Below the pieces are notes generated by a model, which did no database searches, was not told the origin of the DNA, and saw only the letters and a list, made by a program, of their open reading frames with translations. From assembly GCA_011037195.1 (NCBI GenBank), contig JAAEAF010014523.1, forward strand, positions 62,001 to 126,000: a stretch of 64,000 nt of DNA, in the 5' to 3' direction. The stretch is from Triatoma infestans. Taxonomy: Eukaryota; Arthropoda; Insecta; Hemiptera; Reduviidae. The number at the start of each line of letters is the position of its first letter. Position 1 is the stretch's first letter. Position numbers and translations under genes: made by a program. Shown here one piece after another: positions 1 to 11,945 of this stretch.

Positions 1-171
1 TAATTTTATGATTATTTATATCATTTATTAAGATTAATATTTACCCATCTTGAAACAGTTATTTCCCTTCTTCGTAGACGACACATTGCCCATTCTTTAT
101 CTAACTATACTTTGTAGATAAGAATTTGTGGAGGATTACTCCCATGATGATGTTTTTAGATTTATTTTATG

Positions 172-736
172 GTTATTAAACCTATTATTTATTATTATTT
201 GCCTGTGGGGAGGGAAACCCTACGCTATCCAAAGCCTCACTGGGTCCATATAGTTACCCCAAGAAAAACAACAACAAACCGGGTCTAGAACAAAAATCCA
301 GACCCGGATCTAATCCATCTAAGATTCACCGCGGTCTGGACAAATCGGACAATAACCTTAAGGGGAAATAGCCTAAGCTCTTCCACAGACATCCTATTCC
401 GACCAAAGGTCCTGAACCTAATTTCCTCACAACCCAAGCAATCATTCATAAGATGGATGGGAGTTTCCTCCTCTGTCTCACAGACTCTACAAAATGGAAT
501 CTGTTTTTCCGGCATGAGCCCGATTATGTAGAGATGTTTCCTTAAACCACAGTGTCCAGTAAGAGAACCAACCAGATGCCTGAGAGCGCTCCTTAAAAAA
601 CACAGCTCCGGACCCCCATTAGCATTTTAGACTGCCGAAAACCAACTGGCTCATCCATAAGGATGAATGCTGTGAAGCTGTCCATGTCTGGAAGCTTGAC
701 AGACATGTGCCAGAAGACACGCCGTTATTAAACCTA
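172..736 (-). mobile_element. RNase H LINE-A fragment with 13-bp TSD
   Basis: This is a 5'-truncated non-LTR retrotransposon remnant read on the minus strand. The body is 185-723, flanked by the perfect direct repeat GTTATTAAACCTA at 172-184 and 724-736. The 285-515 reading frame encodes the C-terminal zinc-finger region of the polyprotein: a CRVCETEEETPIHLMNDC cysteine/histidine motif followed by the family's conserved C-terminal tail. The 3' UTR and an (AATAAT)-type tail lie at 185-284. The part upstream of the zinc finger (about 516-723) is broken by frame changes but still resembles the LINE-A copy at 23.7-24.5 kb. The RNase H core is absent because of truncation. The target duplication shows this was a genuine retrotransposition event. 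It is a dead copy with no function of its own. Confidence 0.85.
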
Positions 737-1574
737 AGTTTGCTATATTATGCGACTGTATGATGGTCGCTTTGAGATAAGTTCCGTTACACTTCTGCTT
801 GAGAATATTTAACGCTTGGCGGTAGACTACCCCAATAGATGCTACGGAGACTTTTTAAGGAATCCCATGGCACTTTGTGGGGATGAAAAACCTGGCAATG
901 AAAGCCTGTTATACTATTAAACAGTCAGGCTTTTGGCATGGAAAGCGATATGGTCATTTTATCATTCATCGCGATTTAGGGGTCCCTCTGTTAATGATCC
1001 CTTTTATGGATTTTCTTTCTGATAGAATGTTGAAGACTCTTATTTTCGATCATACTTCCAGTATCACATTACATCTAGGAAAGATTGCATAAGATTGGGT
1101 CCTCTGGCGTGATACCTGATAATTATTACTACCGATGTTACACGGACGGTACCAGAATGGATGATAGATCTAGAGCTGCGTTCTATTTTCAAAAAGGAGA
1201 TAACTTGGCTATATCTCACTGTTTTTTCAGAAATATAAAAATGCAAGAAATATAAAAATATATTTAATTTGAAAAAAATCAAAAATATCAAGAATATGTG
1301 ATAATTCCCTTGCAGAAGGACATTTCAAGTAGAAGACCACTATTGTCTTTTAGAGTTCATGAACTTGATAGCATTGTCCTACCCCCTTCTTCTCACAGGG
1401 GAGGATTTGAACGAACAATTAGAAGACATTCCTTCAAACATAGTTTTGTGGTAGACACCAAGGAGAACACATCAGAAGTGTGCCGGTTTGTGTTATAACA
1501 TAAGAGTTTATTCCAATTAATTTCAGTGTTATTATAGGCATGTTATTGTGATATTTTAAAGTAACTTAATTTTA
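737..1574. other. No gene recognised
   Basis: AT-rich DNA with only short open frames that have no recognisable motif. The open frames at 877-1092 and 1298-1498 show no family signature and I treat them as chance. Confidence 0.5.
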
Positions 1575-1715
1575 CTTAGAGAATATATCTATTTTAAAAG
1601 CGGTGTGATCTCTTGATTATATCTAATAATTCACTCTTGGACATATGGACTTGCGGGGCCTTTTACTAAACCGCTCGTGCACACTACTACAACAAAACGT
1701 CACACAATAATTTCA
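1575..1715. repeat. Dispersed repeat shared with 55.2 kb
   Basis: About 140 bases resemble 55168-55310. Both contain an ATTTTAAAA..GTG block, a CTCTTGATTAT block, and a block reading CCTTTTACTAAACCGCTC. The A/C-rich end (CACTACTACAACAAAACG) looks like the end of an LTR or of a retrotransposon leader, but no TSD or partner LTR is visible. Class unknown. Confidence 0.5.
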
Positions 1716-1740
1716 GATTCAAAGCTTGAACTTACCTCTC

Positions 1741-2250
1741 ACCTAAAACCCGCTTGAAATTGCTCGGAAAAACTTTTCAAATAAAAGTGATAGGTATTAG
1801 CTAGATGATAAGTAGCTAATAAACTAAATAAACACTTATAGGTAAACATAATCTCACCACTCCCCCAAAAAGCTGCCTTAAATTAATTTCACCCAAAAAA
1901 ATTGTTTTAAATAAAAGGTGTTGCACTTATTTACGTAGTTGATATAACAAGCTTAAAGAATATCGTAGGAGCCATTTTCATTAAAATCGCAAACATGTTT
2001 AAGATTCATTCAATATACTCATACTTCCCGGTTAAGAAAAATTTGTACAAATAATTGCCAGAAACGCACTTCCGGTCATCCGATTTTTTAAAATTCGAAA
2101 TCCTAACAAGATATTTAATTCTAATTATTAATATTATTTTGGTGATACCTACACGGAATGTGATGTTCGAACTCTGAGGACTCGAAACATGCATTCCCGC
2201 TGAAAATTCGACATCGAAAATTTACACGATTAGAAAATAGTTTCTCAATA
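1741..2250 (+). mobile_element. H element fragment (right part)
   Basis: An old fragment of the H family. It keeps several internal family blocks: a TTTCAAATAAAAGTGAT stretch, GTAGGAGCCATTTT, CACTTCCGGTCATCCGATTTTTT and a right-end region with AAAATTCGACATCGAAAATT. It sits directly left of a better H copy, so the two are tandem or one inserted beside the other. Non-coding. Confidence 0.65.
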
Positions 2251-2251
2251 A

Positions 2252-3003
2252 GTGAAAATCTGGTGTGATTCTCTCACACAAACTTTCTCTTACTCCAGTA
2301 GGTATTCAAAATTGTGATTGACATATTTTACAGTTAGAATACAAAATTTAATGAAATTCGTCGTTGTTTTTATGCAGAAAAAATTGCAAAAACTAAAGAA
2401 ACTGTTAAGTAAAAATTCACTTCCTGTCATGCGATTTTTTTTAAACTCGAAATTTCAACAAGATATTTTATTTTAATTAATATTATTTAGATGATAGAAT
2501 TGTGTAATAAACTGAAATAGCACCACTTAAGAGAAAATCGTAAACCCACCCCACCCCCCAAAAGTACCTGAAAGTACCCTTATATGCATTTTTCTGGAGA
2601 AATGTTCCATATAAAAATTGTAAATCATTGTATGTGTAGTTGATATACAAAATTTCAAAAAAATCTTTGGAGCCATTTTTCAGGAAAGAAATTGCAAAAA
2701 AAGTGAAAAAAAAAAATCATTTAGTAAAGTGGCCCTTCCTGTTGAGGAATTTTGACAGATAACGTACTGTCAGATTCCCATGGTGATACCCAAACGTAAT
2801 ATCAAGTTTGAACTTTCTACGATTTTTCGTTTTTGAGTTATGCTGTTCATATATACAGATGCATACACTCACACAGACCATTTTCTAAAAACCACTTTTT
2901 TGGACTCAGGGGACCTCAAAACGGTTATTTCTGGTAAAAACTCGATATCGAAAATTCGACATGATTACAATACTTCCTCTTACTAGGTGTAAGAGAAAGT
3001 AAA
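2252..3003 (+). mobile_element. H element, nearly complete non-autonomous copy
   Basis: A near full-length copy of the commonest repeat in the window. The left end reads AATCTGGTGTGATTCTCTC followed by ACTTTCTCTTACTCC. The right end is a hairpin, CTCTTAC..GTAAGAGAAAG, so the subterminal ACTTTCTCTTAC is inverted between the ends. The middle holds the family blocks GGAGCCATTTTTCAGG and ATTTTGACAGATAACG, a short CA/TA-rich stretch (ACATACACTCACACAGACC) and the block CTCAGGGGACCTCAAAACGG. It has no coding capacity. The layout (subterminal inverted repeats, an internal microsatellite, a 3' stem-loop) is like Helentron/DINE-1-type elements, but that assignment is inference. Other copies are listed separately. 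Confidence 0.75.
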
Positions 3004-3154
3004 AATAGAAGCACGTTATCTATTTATGCTCTTAAGGTAAAATAGTTAGAACACACCTATAGTTTATAAATTTTCTCTAACGATTGATATTTTTCGATCT
3101 GAGCTGCTCAGGATTGCTTATAAACCAGGAAAACCTAAACTATTTCATGTTTTT

Positions 3155-3379
3155 AAGGGAAGGGAATAAATAGCTTAGTGGTTAGCGTACGGGACTTCCA
3201 GGCAGAGGTGCCGGGTTCGAGTCCAGCTGTGCTGCCCTTAGATTTTTTTTTCTTCCTCGGAGCTTCTACAGCTCACTGTCCGGTGATGGACAGTGTTGTC
3301 TGTAACGAGAGTACACTGAAAACGTTCCGGGCGCCAATGACCATAGATGTTGACGCACCTTAAATTAAAAAAAAAAATT
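3155..3379 (+). mobile_element. tRNA-derived SINE1, complete-looking
   Basis: A tRNA-like head begins about 3170, with a box A-like TAGCTTAGTGGTTAGCG and a perfect box B GGGTTCGAGTCC at 3213-3224. A family-specific body follows (CACTGTCCGGTGATGGACAG, then TGTAACGAGAG). The tail is GGGCGCCAATGACC...TGTTGACGCACC, ending in an A-run at 3368-3379. Copies at 32.3, 35.9 and 42.6 kb share this order. The open frame at 3178-3363 is a by-product of the SINE. A functional tRNA gene is ruled out because the acceptor and T arms do not close and the same unit is dispersed. Confidence 0.85.
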
Positions 3380-3760
3380 CATAGAAGTTATTTCTGGGAG
3401 AATGTAAGAAAAAAAAAATTACTGAATAAATATATAGGACAAGTTTGAAATATGTATACGTGGAACATAAAGTTTTCTAGTTAGTTGACACGTGTAGAAT
3501 TAGAGCAAGAGGTGTACGGAACAGAGAGGTACAATGGGGCAGAGTTAGACGACGTGTCCTGTCTCCCTCTAAACCTCACTTACTCTATAATGGCTCCCTG
3601 TGTTTGTTCCCTCCGGCCATCGTTAATGAATGGAACAAAAGGGCCTTTGCTATAATATGAAGGACCACGTGGTTTTTGCTCCCTCTCAGAATGTTTCCAC
3701 CGCCCCTTCACCGCTTCTATTCTAATCTTACAACACTCACTCTACATTAGCGCTATGTAG

Positions 3761-3791
<31 letters not shown>

Positions 3792-5439
3792 GGTTAGAAC
3801 CCTTTGAACCCACTTACCATAGTATATACCTGGAGAATGCTTGTTAGACAAACTTGGTTGACGTTGGCTGGGCATGAAGTGTATGTTCAGGAAGTGAGAC
3901 AAAGATAGAAGATAGATACTGGAGTGGAAAGAGCTGGTATACGGTACAAAGTAAGCTCATTTTGTTCGTCCACAACTTATAAACCACAAGAACATTGATC
4001 TTTTGACCTCAGAATAATCACAAAAGAAACTTACTTTTATTTATAATAATGCTTTTATAACTTAAATATACAAAGCTCCATTTCAAGAATTATGGGAAGG
4101 GAAGGAAAGGTAAATTAGAAGAAGGTTATGCCACACACTTGAGGAACAAAGTGGGGTTTCAATACTGAGAAGTCGTGTGTCAACATCTTCATTATTAGAC
4201 AGTTGATCGAGAATTGTAAAGAGAGAAATAAGGAATTTGCTGTTTGCTTTCATGGTTTAAACAGTGATTACTTCATATATATATTAACTAACATACCGTG
4301 GTATATCACACGGTCTGTATATGCATGATTACGCGCTATTCAGCCCCAAGGAAGAAGGGCCTAATTGATCTGAGACTCTATACTAACATTTACCCTGGAA
4401 ATTAGGCCATACAGGATACGACCCTAATTCAACCCCTCTGATTTAGGGGCAATTTCAAGTTAATGAGCATGGAACTGTGTGCACTGTTGCCCAAACATAA
4501 ATACAGTATTTTTAAGGTCAAAGTGTGTCTATCTTGTTTGTTTCTTGTTTAAAAAGAAATAGAAAACTTTTAAAAGTTTGCTAATTTTAGACCTCCTTTA
4601 TAGTTGAAAAGTTCTTAGCTAATATTTTGATAACTACTTTCATTTTTACAAAATTTGAAAGTTTCCATTTTCCAAAAATATAAATAATTTTTCATGTGTT
4701 GGCAACTTTCATTAAGCGAAAATATACGCAATTAGTGGCAATTTAGTACTGTTCATTAAGGTAATATAAAATAGACAGCTATATAGGGCTACTTATTGAA
4801 GATATATTAAGTTATCGTTCATTAAGTCAATCAAAACTTTGAATTACGTCTTAATTTATTACTTTAAGTAACGATTCCAAGGATGCTTAGAGCTTGAGGA
4901 AGAACTACTCTTATGAAATTATATCCGTCAGTCACAGCTGATAGTTATTAGCGATCCTGTTAGCGAAGGTCAAAACTAAACGAACAATAAACTGCAGCGA
5001 GCTGATCATGTATCCTCCAAAAATCACCGTCTGGCAGGTATTGTCTCTTGTAATGGAATAAGCCGGCCTTTTTTGAGGAATTTTAGCACAAGAAGCAACA
5101 AGCGTTGGAGACTTCATGTTGCTGATACCAGCCGCACTGGCGCTGCAGGCCCGCCAATTCCATTTGCTATGCTCGCTGAATGCATGGATGAAGCAATAAC
5201 AATCTTCACGTTAACCAAAGCATATAAAAGCCTGGCAATATAGGGGCTTAAGTCAGTCAAAAAACCGACGCCAGATTTGCCTACAACAAGCAATTAAAGT
5301 TGAAAAAATAACCAGTCTAGCAACAAGTTTGTAGCTTATTAACTATTACCGATGAATTTTCAACAAAACTCTCAGAGAGTTACATCAAGCAACTGGTTCC
5401 AAGAAGTCATCAACTATTTTTGCATTCAGCTCTCTGTGA
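3380..5439. other. No gene recognised; contains (GA)n
   Basis: A (GA)n microsatellite lies at about 3760-3792. The remainder is AT-rich with short open frames (for example 4932-5117 on the minus strand) that carry no known motif. Confidence 0.5.
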
Positions 5440-5692
5440 ACCTGTTTTACATCGAAATAACATACAGTAAAATCACTTTCTGTTGACGGGTTTTCACCGA
5501 AACCTTCGTGCCAAAAATGGTTGAAATACCTAAACGGTATATTAAGTTTAAATATCCTGGGGTTCTTCGTTTTAGAAATATTTTGTTAACAAATATACAA
5601 AACCATACAGAAATGCGCTAAAAACATGTTTATCATACACTTGAAACATATATTTCCGGTTCGATATCAGTGAGAGAAAATAAAAACATTCT
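5440..5692 (+). mobile_element. H element, right-end fragment
   Basis: A diverged right portion of an H element. The blocks TACCTAAACGGTATATTAAG, TTCTTCGTTTTAGAAATA and TTTCCGGTTCGATATC precede a decayed end, GTGAGAGAAAATAAAAAC. Left part not visible. Confidence 0.55.
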
Positions 5693-6859
5693 TCAAAGAG
5701 GCTTCACAACAAGAAATGACAGCTCATACGTTTAGAATAATGTATAAATATATTGTCACGATAGCTCATTATTGTAAACAATAAATTTGTATTTATTTTA
5801 TACGAAGATAACAATAATTGGAAAGTTGAAGTTTGAACAAAAGAGGAAAGTTGGTAACATTTTAGTTCAAGGATGTGTTAAAGCAAAAAGGGGATAATTT
5901 CGGATGTAAATCATAGTCGTTGTAACTGAGTAGGCTTTGGAATAGCAAACTATAGTGGGGATGTTAACACTGTTTGAGAGGATAAAGATGAGGGTGGAAT
6001 ACAAGGAGAAATTAGGTGGTCCTTGCCTGCGGGTGTGGGGAACTTAATGACTTGTAGCACTATATCTACCTGCAGAGGTATGTGTACAAGGGTTACAGGA
6101 GGGTGAACGGAGCCAGTTTCACTTCATCTCTATGTAAATGGGGGGATGAAGCAAAGATAGATCGTGTGATGAGAGTTTGAGGGACCCCAACAGTACAAGG
6201 CTACACACGACAAGATGACATGCCCGTCTCAACGTAATAATAATGTTCTCACAAACTTCAAGGAAAACTAGTTAGACAACAAACTTAACCTAAACCCTAA
6301 ACCTTGAGGCTGGAAAAATCAACAATGGATCATTTCCATTAGTAATATAGAAGCTAATTTCCTGAAAGTTGGTCCCTTTTCTTGAATTGACCTCAAATCA
6401 ATTCCTCAATTTTTGTGCCAAGATCTGCAAAGAAAAAAGAAGAGAAAAAACAGATAGTTGGATAATTAATTTTTAGATTTTTATTGCGATAATAGGCTAG
6501 CACATTTGCCTACGAAGCGAATATTAAACGCTACTATTAAATGGACTGTTGCGAACAATGTTCAAATGTTCTCACAAATTGTATAATATTTAGGTCTCTT
6601 TATAAATAAACGTACATATGATAGATAGGTTTGGTAGAATATGTAATGCAGTTTTTATGGAGTTAGACAATTAATTGAAGAAGAGAAAAGTATACTGCCT
6701 AAACACTGATATTTTAGATGAGAGACGAGAGTACTGCAAGGATTTTACAGAAACTGTTAATAAACGAAAGTGGTAGCGTGCTGTTAAAGAACTGGCAGAG
6801 TTCACTGGATTATGCTTTCTTGAAGACTTCTTGATGACTGGATATAAGACTGTTTTTAG
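5693..6859. other. No gene recognised
   Basis: AT-rich sequence with no family that I recognise. Confidence 0.5.
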
Positions 6860-7238
6860 TCAAGTTGAAACGTCCCGAATATCTCTTTCTGGATCTTCTA
6901 AGGGATGAGGTAGGCGGATCTTGATCTCCGCTATGGTGGTGTGTTTGCATAGCTTTTTGAGATAGGGAGATAGATTACGCCTCATGTGACATGTAAAAGT
7001 GATGTTGCTGTCGGGGGCTGATGACGTAGCACTTGGACGGACTACCATGTTTCCGGCAGGAGCAAAAATGCCGCCGGCAATCCATCGACAAATGGTTGCA
7101 AGCATGGAGTTGTGCCTGGAAGGTTTCTAGATCGAGAACAGTGGAAAACCACTTAAATTTGTTCGTACAATAACTGTATTTAACATTCATTATGTGTAGG
7201 GAGATAATAATTAAGTGCTTTTGCTCTCGGCTCATCAC
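6860..7238 (-). pseudogene. Unidentified coding relic, repeated at 12.0 kb
   Basis: Two overlapping minus-strand reading frames (6860-7105 and 6975-7238) look like one coding region split by a frameshift. One contains CHMRRNLSPYLKK and the other contains CRRHFCSCRKHGSPSKCY, a cysteine/histidine-rich run that could be a knuckle of a Gag-like protein. The DNA around CACATGAGGCGT and GATCCGCCTACCTCA recurs at 12040-12125 on the plus strand, so this belongs to a dispersed element. I cannot name the family. The Gag idea rests only on the Cys/His spacing and is weak. Confidence 0.35.
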
Positions 7239-8989
7239 ATTGTATGGCGGTTAGAAGATAAGTTTGCCAGAAAACATTGGCATTCCCTTTACTTTTAAAC
7301 AAATATGATGTGTGTTTTCGTTAAAGTCGTCATATATCAAGTAGTTGGATAGAATTAAAACCATGATTATAACATAGTAGTTGATTCGTATCCCCAAATT
7401 TGCGCGATATCTTAAAGCAACTCCCAAATATTCAGGAAATACATCGACTTCAAAAAGAAAGAAGCAAGTAAATAATTTGTCTCTTCGATAATAAGGCTCT
7501 TGAATGCCATTTGCTGTTAGATTACTTGTTTAAAATTCTTTGAATATTGAATTTAGACTCGCTCAAGCTCTGAATTTGATTTTTTGATAGATTTTGTGGA
7601 TGCCAAAAAGCTCCATATCTTTTGGTGTATCTTGATACTTGAAAGTTGTGGCTGACAAAGGTGGGCGTGGCGAGAGATGATAGCGCCGGCAACATGTATC
7701 TTGCTGTAGTGAATTTGTCTAAACAGTGGAATGTTATTGACAAATTCGAGCTAAGTTCAACATTCGAAAAATATCTAACCTAGCCATCAAGAATTTAGGA
7801 AACAGTCTGCAAACTGTATTTAAGAGCTAATTAATAACTGTCGAGAAGTCTACATTACAATTCTCAAAGAGTTACATCAGCAACAGCTTCCATGAAGTAA
7901 TTATTAAAAGTGAAAAAAAGGTAAAACTTTCAAAATTTAAGTATTCTTGATATATCCGTCAAAGAGCTTGTAACCAAATACTTTTGAAAGCAAGAACTTT
8001 AAAGCAAATAACGTGACTGAAATAGAAGAGCAAGAATGACGCAACTCTGTCACAAGTGTATTCTGTAATATTTAATAGCTTTGTACAATTTTATGAACTT
8101 ATTGGAGCTTTTATGAATTTATCGGATTGAAATTACTGAACAACAAAGTGTGAGGTGGAATTACTTTTTCTCTATTCCACTTAAAACACCCTTGTAAGTT
8201 AAGTGGTTAACTATCAGAAACAAGGTAGACAGTTGCAAAGGGGCAATTTTGTGGTGATAAAGATTTGAAGCGACTATTTAACGATTAAACTAATCAAATT
8301 ACCCCAGCCAGTAATATAATGCAGTAATAACTCTAGATTTGTATTCCATTCAATATTCTTGTACAAAAATAAAAACAGAATATTTCCTGATAACATAAAA
8401 AAAAAAAATAAATAAATAAATAAATAAAATAAAAAATAAAAAAAAATCAGTGGTTATATAAACTCTTGTAATAGTACTGACAGTAAATTTAATAGTTGCC
8501 TTTAGCGTATCAAATTGGCCGGCAAGACTATTAAATCGAAGTCTGGTCGTAAAGTTGGTTGGTACTGGTGTTCCCAAGTTTTGCTGTACAACCATATAGA
8601 AAGAAATAAAGTGATTCCTCCCTATACACAAAATACTGACGGGATATCTTCTCCTTTGTAATAAATTGCCGATAATTTCAACTTCAATTTCAAAAACTTT
8701 TTATAGAATGAGTGTTAGAACTGGGGGAATGATAATGGGAATTTATGTCGGCCAATTTAATGTTTTACAATTGTTACAATTGTGATTGTTTTATATGATA
8801 TCAGGCCAATTATCTCAATAATGCCTCTCAAATAATTTTTTTTTTTTTTTTTGAAAAATATTTCAAGTGATAGGTTCTAAGTTGAAAGGAAAATGATTCA
8901 AGTCTCTATACTTCGTATTTCATAGGTGGCAGAACCATGCATTATATTGGGGAACACTTTAGTGGTAAGCCGAATATTGTAAATCCCTC
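7239..8989. other. No gene recognised; A/T-rich run at 8.4 kb
   Basis: The minus-strand open frame at 7522-7743 is unassigned. 8396-8446 is an A-rich run with about five AAAT units. It creates a spurious minus-strand frame rich in Phe, Leu and Ile. Confidence 0.45.
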
Positions 8990-9170
8990 AAGGTCTCTCC
9001 AAGAATCAATTTTACTAACAAAATTTTGAAATAAAAGTGATTAGTATTTATGTGTATAGATGTATTCGAAGTTAAAGAAAATCGTCTGAACAGTTTTCAA
9101 GATAATCCCAATAAACTAAAAAAGAAAGTTCCAATTTGAGCTTATTATTTTCGTTTTTGAGATGTTTTGG
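8990..9170 (+). mobile_element. H element, old internal fragment
   Basis: Contains AAATTTTGAAATAAAAGTGAT and AAGAAAATCGTCTGAACAG blocks in the same order as other H copies. No ends are visible. Confidence 0.4.
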
Positions 9171-9206
9171 TAAGAAAGTATGGTTTTAATACGTCAGAAG
9201 ATTGAA

Positions 9207-9790
9207 AATCCATCTGACAGCTCTGAGCCCTGGTATAGAAATGCCTCTTCATTCTCAATGACCTGGGCCGGAATAAAAGAATGAACCAAATTTGTGTGCC
9301 AGGGCATGTTGTTATGAAAAGAAATAAGATGGCCGACACCTTGGCAAGGAAAAGGCGCTGCATCTGCTTTATTAGTGAATAGAAAGCTTCTAGGAAATAA
9401 GCGATCACTCTCTTCGGAAAAGAGCTCAGAAATGAGGAGAAAATATAGAAACTTCGGCAATCTAAAACCTGTTTCGGCGTGCATCAATCTGAGTAAAAAT
9501 AAACTTTTATGCTAACGGATTTCCCCTCACGGGGCACTGTAGACTCAGGGGGCAAATGAAGAAACTGGACATGATAATACCTGCAGATTCTTTGGGGGAG
9601 ATGGAGGAGACTCCAATAAAACTTCCAACGGACTGCGATGCTATCAACCGGAAAAGATTTCCAAAGAAGCCTGGGTAGTTCCCAGGTGTTGATATGGCCT
9701 TCTTAGAACCTTCCCGGATTTCTCATAGAGATCTTAATCTGGAAGGAATGCTTTAGGTGAATGTTCTTCACCAATGGGATGGCATCACAC
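9207..9790 (+). pseudogene. RNase H LINE fragment, frameshifted
   Basis: Remains of the 3' half of an RNase H-bearing non-LTR retrotransposon. About 9289-9350 encodes CVPGHVV..KMADTLAR, matching the RNase H motif in which the terminal catalytic Asp sits (WVPGH, then N-E/K-x-A-D-x-L-A). About 9519-9560 reads LTGHCRLRG in a second frame. 9583-9645 reads CRFFGG in one frame and EMEETPIKLPTDCDAINRKR in another, which exposes a small indel inside the zinc finger. The order RNase H, LTGH linker, Cys/His finger is the same as in LINE-A and LINE-B, but the sequence is a third, older lineage. Non-functional. Confidence 0.7.
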
Positions 9791-9811
9791 AAAAAAAAGA
9801 AGTTTTAATAC

Positions 9812-9925
9812 AAACCCTTCGCTAAAAAAATTGTTTCGTTTTTAGAGGACTTCAAAAATATGTATTCCTGCTGAAATGTCCAAAATTTTACACGTTTGCA
9901 AAACTGCAGTAAAAGAAGAAACTGT
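9812..9925 (+). mobile_element. H element, right-end fragment
   Basis: TTTCGTTTTTAGAGGACTTC, then TGTATTCCTGCTGAAATG, then a decayed CTGCAGTAAAAGAAG end match the H right arm. Confidence 0.45.
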
Positions 9926-11243
9926 GATCCTTCATCTACATTATGTGTTTTATTGCTGGGTATACGCTGTCCTCATAATATTTACTTCTTTTGCTGCTGG
10001 TTTACTGTGGATATTTTAGTAGGAAAGTATGTCATTATATTCTGAATAAAGATAATTACATTTTTGAGACAGATAATATGAATAACCTTTAGTTTTTAGT
10101 GACCTATTTTAAAATTTATTAAAACTATTTCATAAAATAATCATACTTCTCGTAAAGTTGGTGCACTTTACCTACTTTATATTATAAAATATGCAAAAAA
10201 AAAAAAAATCGACATTAACTTGATTGGCAGTTTATCATTGTTTATTATTTGAACTATGTCAGGTTACTAACAAGAGTGTATTTTAGTATGATATTCCCAC
10301 ATCTGACCTCTTCATCCTCCGTGCGAGGGGACATATCATCGCAGTGTTTCCTCATCCTACAGACAGTGTATGTATCTACATTGTCATCATCATCAGCATC
10401 ATCTCCAGCCTCCCAAGTATCACAACATATTACTATGGTATTATAGCCATATTGCGTATTACATACTTTACCACATACTGTTTATTACATCTATACTTTG
10501 TAAGTAAACATATCACAATATTCCACATAACTAATATGTGATGACGATCCTCATACTCCTCTTTCATAATATTTCAAGATATTTAACGATGTTATAAACA
10601 TAATATATGATATGAAAAAATTTCTCTTTCTTATTATCTAATGAAAATCTTTTACGACATAATTTTATGATATATTAAACTAAATAAGAGGCATATAGTA
10701 CACTTAATTAAGTTTACTATAATGAAAGTAGGTTGATGGTTAAGGGAATATATCTCGGTTAGATCAAAGAGTAACGTAGGCTTGGCTTTATGATGAGTTC
10801 ATTAAATCTACACAATGAAAATTATGTGTGATAAATTTGTAGCTTGTTAAAGAACCGCAAACTGTTACTTCATGGAACAGTGAGGCGACGTTTTACTTGC
10901 AACCAACAGTTTGGTAGACATTTTGTGAGTTAATATCAGATCTAAACTTATGACAAGGATGAATTCTAAATGTTAAACCATTTTATACATACAGTTTAAA
11001 TCCTTTGTAATCTACAGTCCAGGCCTACAGGGGGTTTGTACAGAGTTCTTCAGAACTTCATCATATCATTTTCTTGGAGATCTAGGTGAAGAATTATGTG
11101 TATTTTTTAAATATTTTAAATATTCACTTATTTTTCATTTTGGCGTCACGCCAAATCCTAATCAAGATGCCTGTGCCTTTGATAAATGACAAATTCCCCT
11201 CCCCAAAATATCCAAAGAAATTTTAATTACATTTTGAATGTGT
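9926..11243. other. No gene recognised
   Basis: AT-rich with an A-run at 10195-10208. The short frames at 10249-10541 have no motif. Confidence 0.5.
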
Positions 11244-11945
11244 TTTTACTTTATCTTACTCATGGTAAGAGGAAGTATTGGCGGCACTCTAAGATGCTCA
11301 TTGTGGAACTTGACAGGGCTAGTAGTGAGATGGTTCTGGATCTTATACGACCCGGTTGGATCCCTTACTAAGGAAACATCTCCATGTATGGGGCTCACCC
11401 CAGATCCCCATACACCAGTAGAGTTTGTAAAACAGAGGAAGAAACACCCATCCATTTTATGACAGATTGCTTGGATTGTGTGGAAATTAGGTTGAGGATT
11501 TTTGGTTGGTACAGGATATCTTTAGAATTCCTTTTAAGGTTATGGTCCGATTTGTTTGGACAGCGGTGAATCTTAAGGTGTGTCAGATCCGGGTCTGGAT
11601 TTTTGTTTTAGTCCCGGTTTTATGTTGTTTTAGTTTAGGGTAGCTTTGTATATCCCAGGGGGGCTTTCAATAGTGTAGGTTTTTAGTACCTCTATACTGA
11701 CAAATAATAAGGAGGAAGTATTATATTCGATAGACTTTTTTGTAGATTGAGTTTTCATTGGAAATACATGGTTTGAACTCCGTTGACAAGGAAAAAGTGG
11801 TTTTCATACTTTGCTCTGTGTAAAGTCCTGCCTCTGTTATGTGTGAGTGTTTGTTTTTAGCACTCAAGATCGCAAAATTGCAAAAAGTTCAAAACTGAAA
11901 TTTCGTTTAGATGCCAATCAATAGTTCTGATAGTAAGGTCTTAGG
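11244..11945 (-). mobile_element. H element (minus) split by LINE-A
   Basis: The right end of an H element on the minus strand starts at about 11244 (TTTTACTTTATCTTACTC followed by GGTAAGAGGAAGTATT). It resumes at about 11723-11945 with the expected interior (GTTTTCATTGGAAATAC, AAAGTGGTTTTCATAC, TTGCAAAAAGTTC). A LINE-A copy interrupts it. The break lies exactly at the LINE target duplication. Confidence 0.65.
11269..11722 (+). mobile_element. RNase H LINE-A fragment with 11-bp TSD
   Basis: Body 11280-11711, flanked by GAGGAAGTATT at 11269-11279 and 11712-11722. It begins in the region just after the RNase H domain. It continues through the zinc finger (CRVCKTEEETPIHFM-type, 11400-11480), the family C-terminus ending at a stop near 11566, and a 3' UTR that finishes in AATAATAA. 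Reading frames shift between 11238-11462 and 11384-11569, so it is dead. It inserted into a minus-strand H element. Confidence 0.8.

Noticed and set aside
3170..3245. tRNA gene
   Set aside because: Boxes A and B are present but the cloverleaf does not close and the unit is a dispersed SINE with a tail.
3178..3363. Conserved small protein shared by 3.2 and 35.9 kb
   Set aside because: Both frames are SINE1 copies translated in the same phase, so the similarity is of the repeat, not of a protein.
3500..3680. Possible retroelement C-terminus around GGCTCCCTGTGTTTG
   Set aside because: Short conceptual translations hinted at it, but no motif held up over more than a dozen residues.
6860..6880. 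Hammerhead-like GAAACGTC at 6866
   Set aside because: No CUGANGA core with a pairing helix II at the right distance, and helix I does not close. It lies in the coding relic.
8350..8631. A 93-residue minus-strand frame that looks membrane-like
   Set aside because: The Phe/Leu/Ile run is the translation of an A-rich low-complexity tract.
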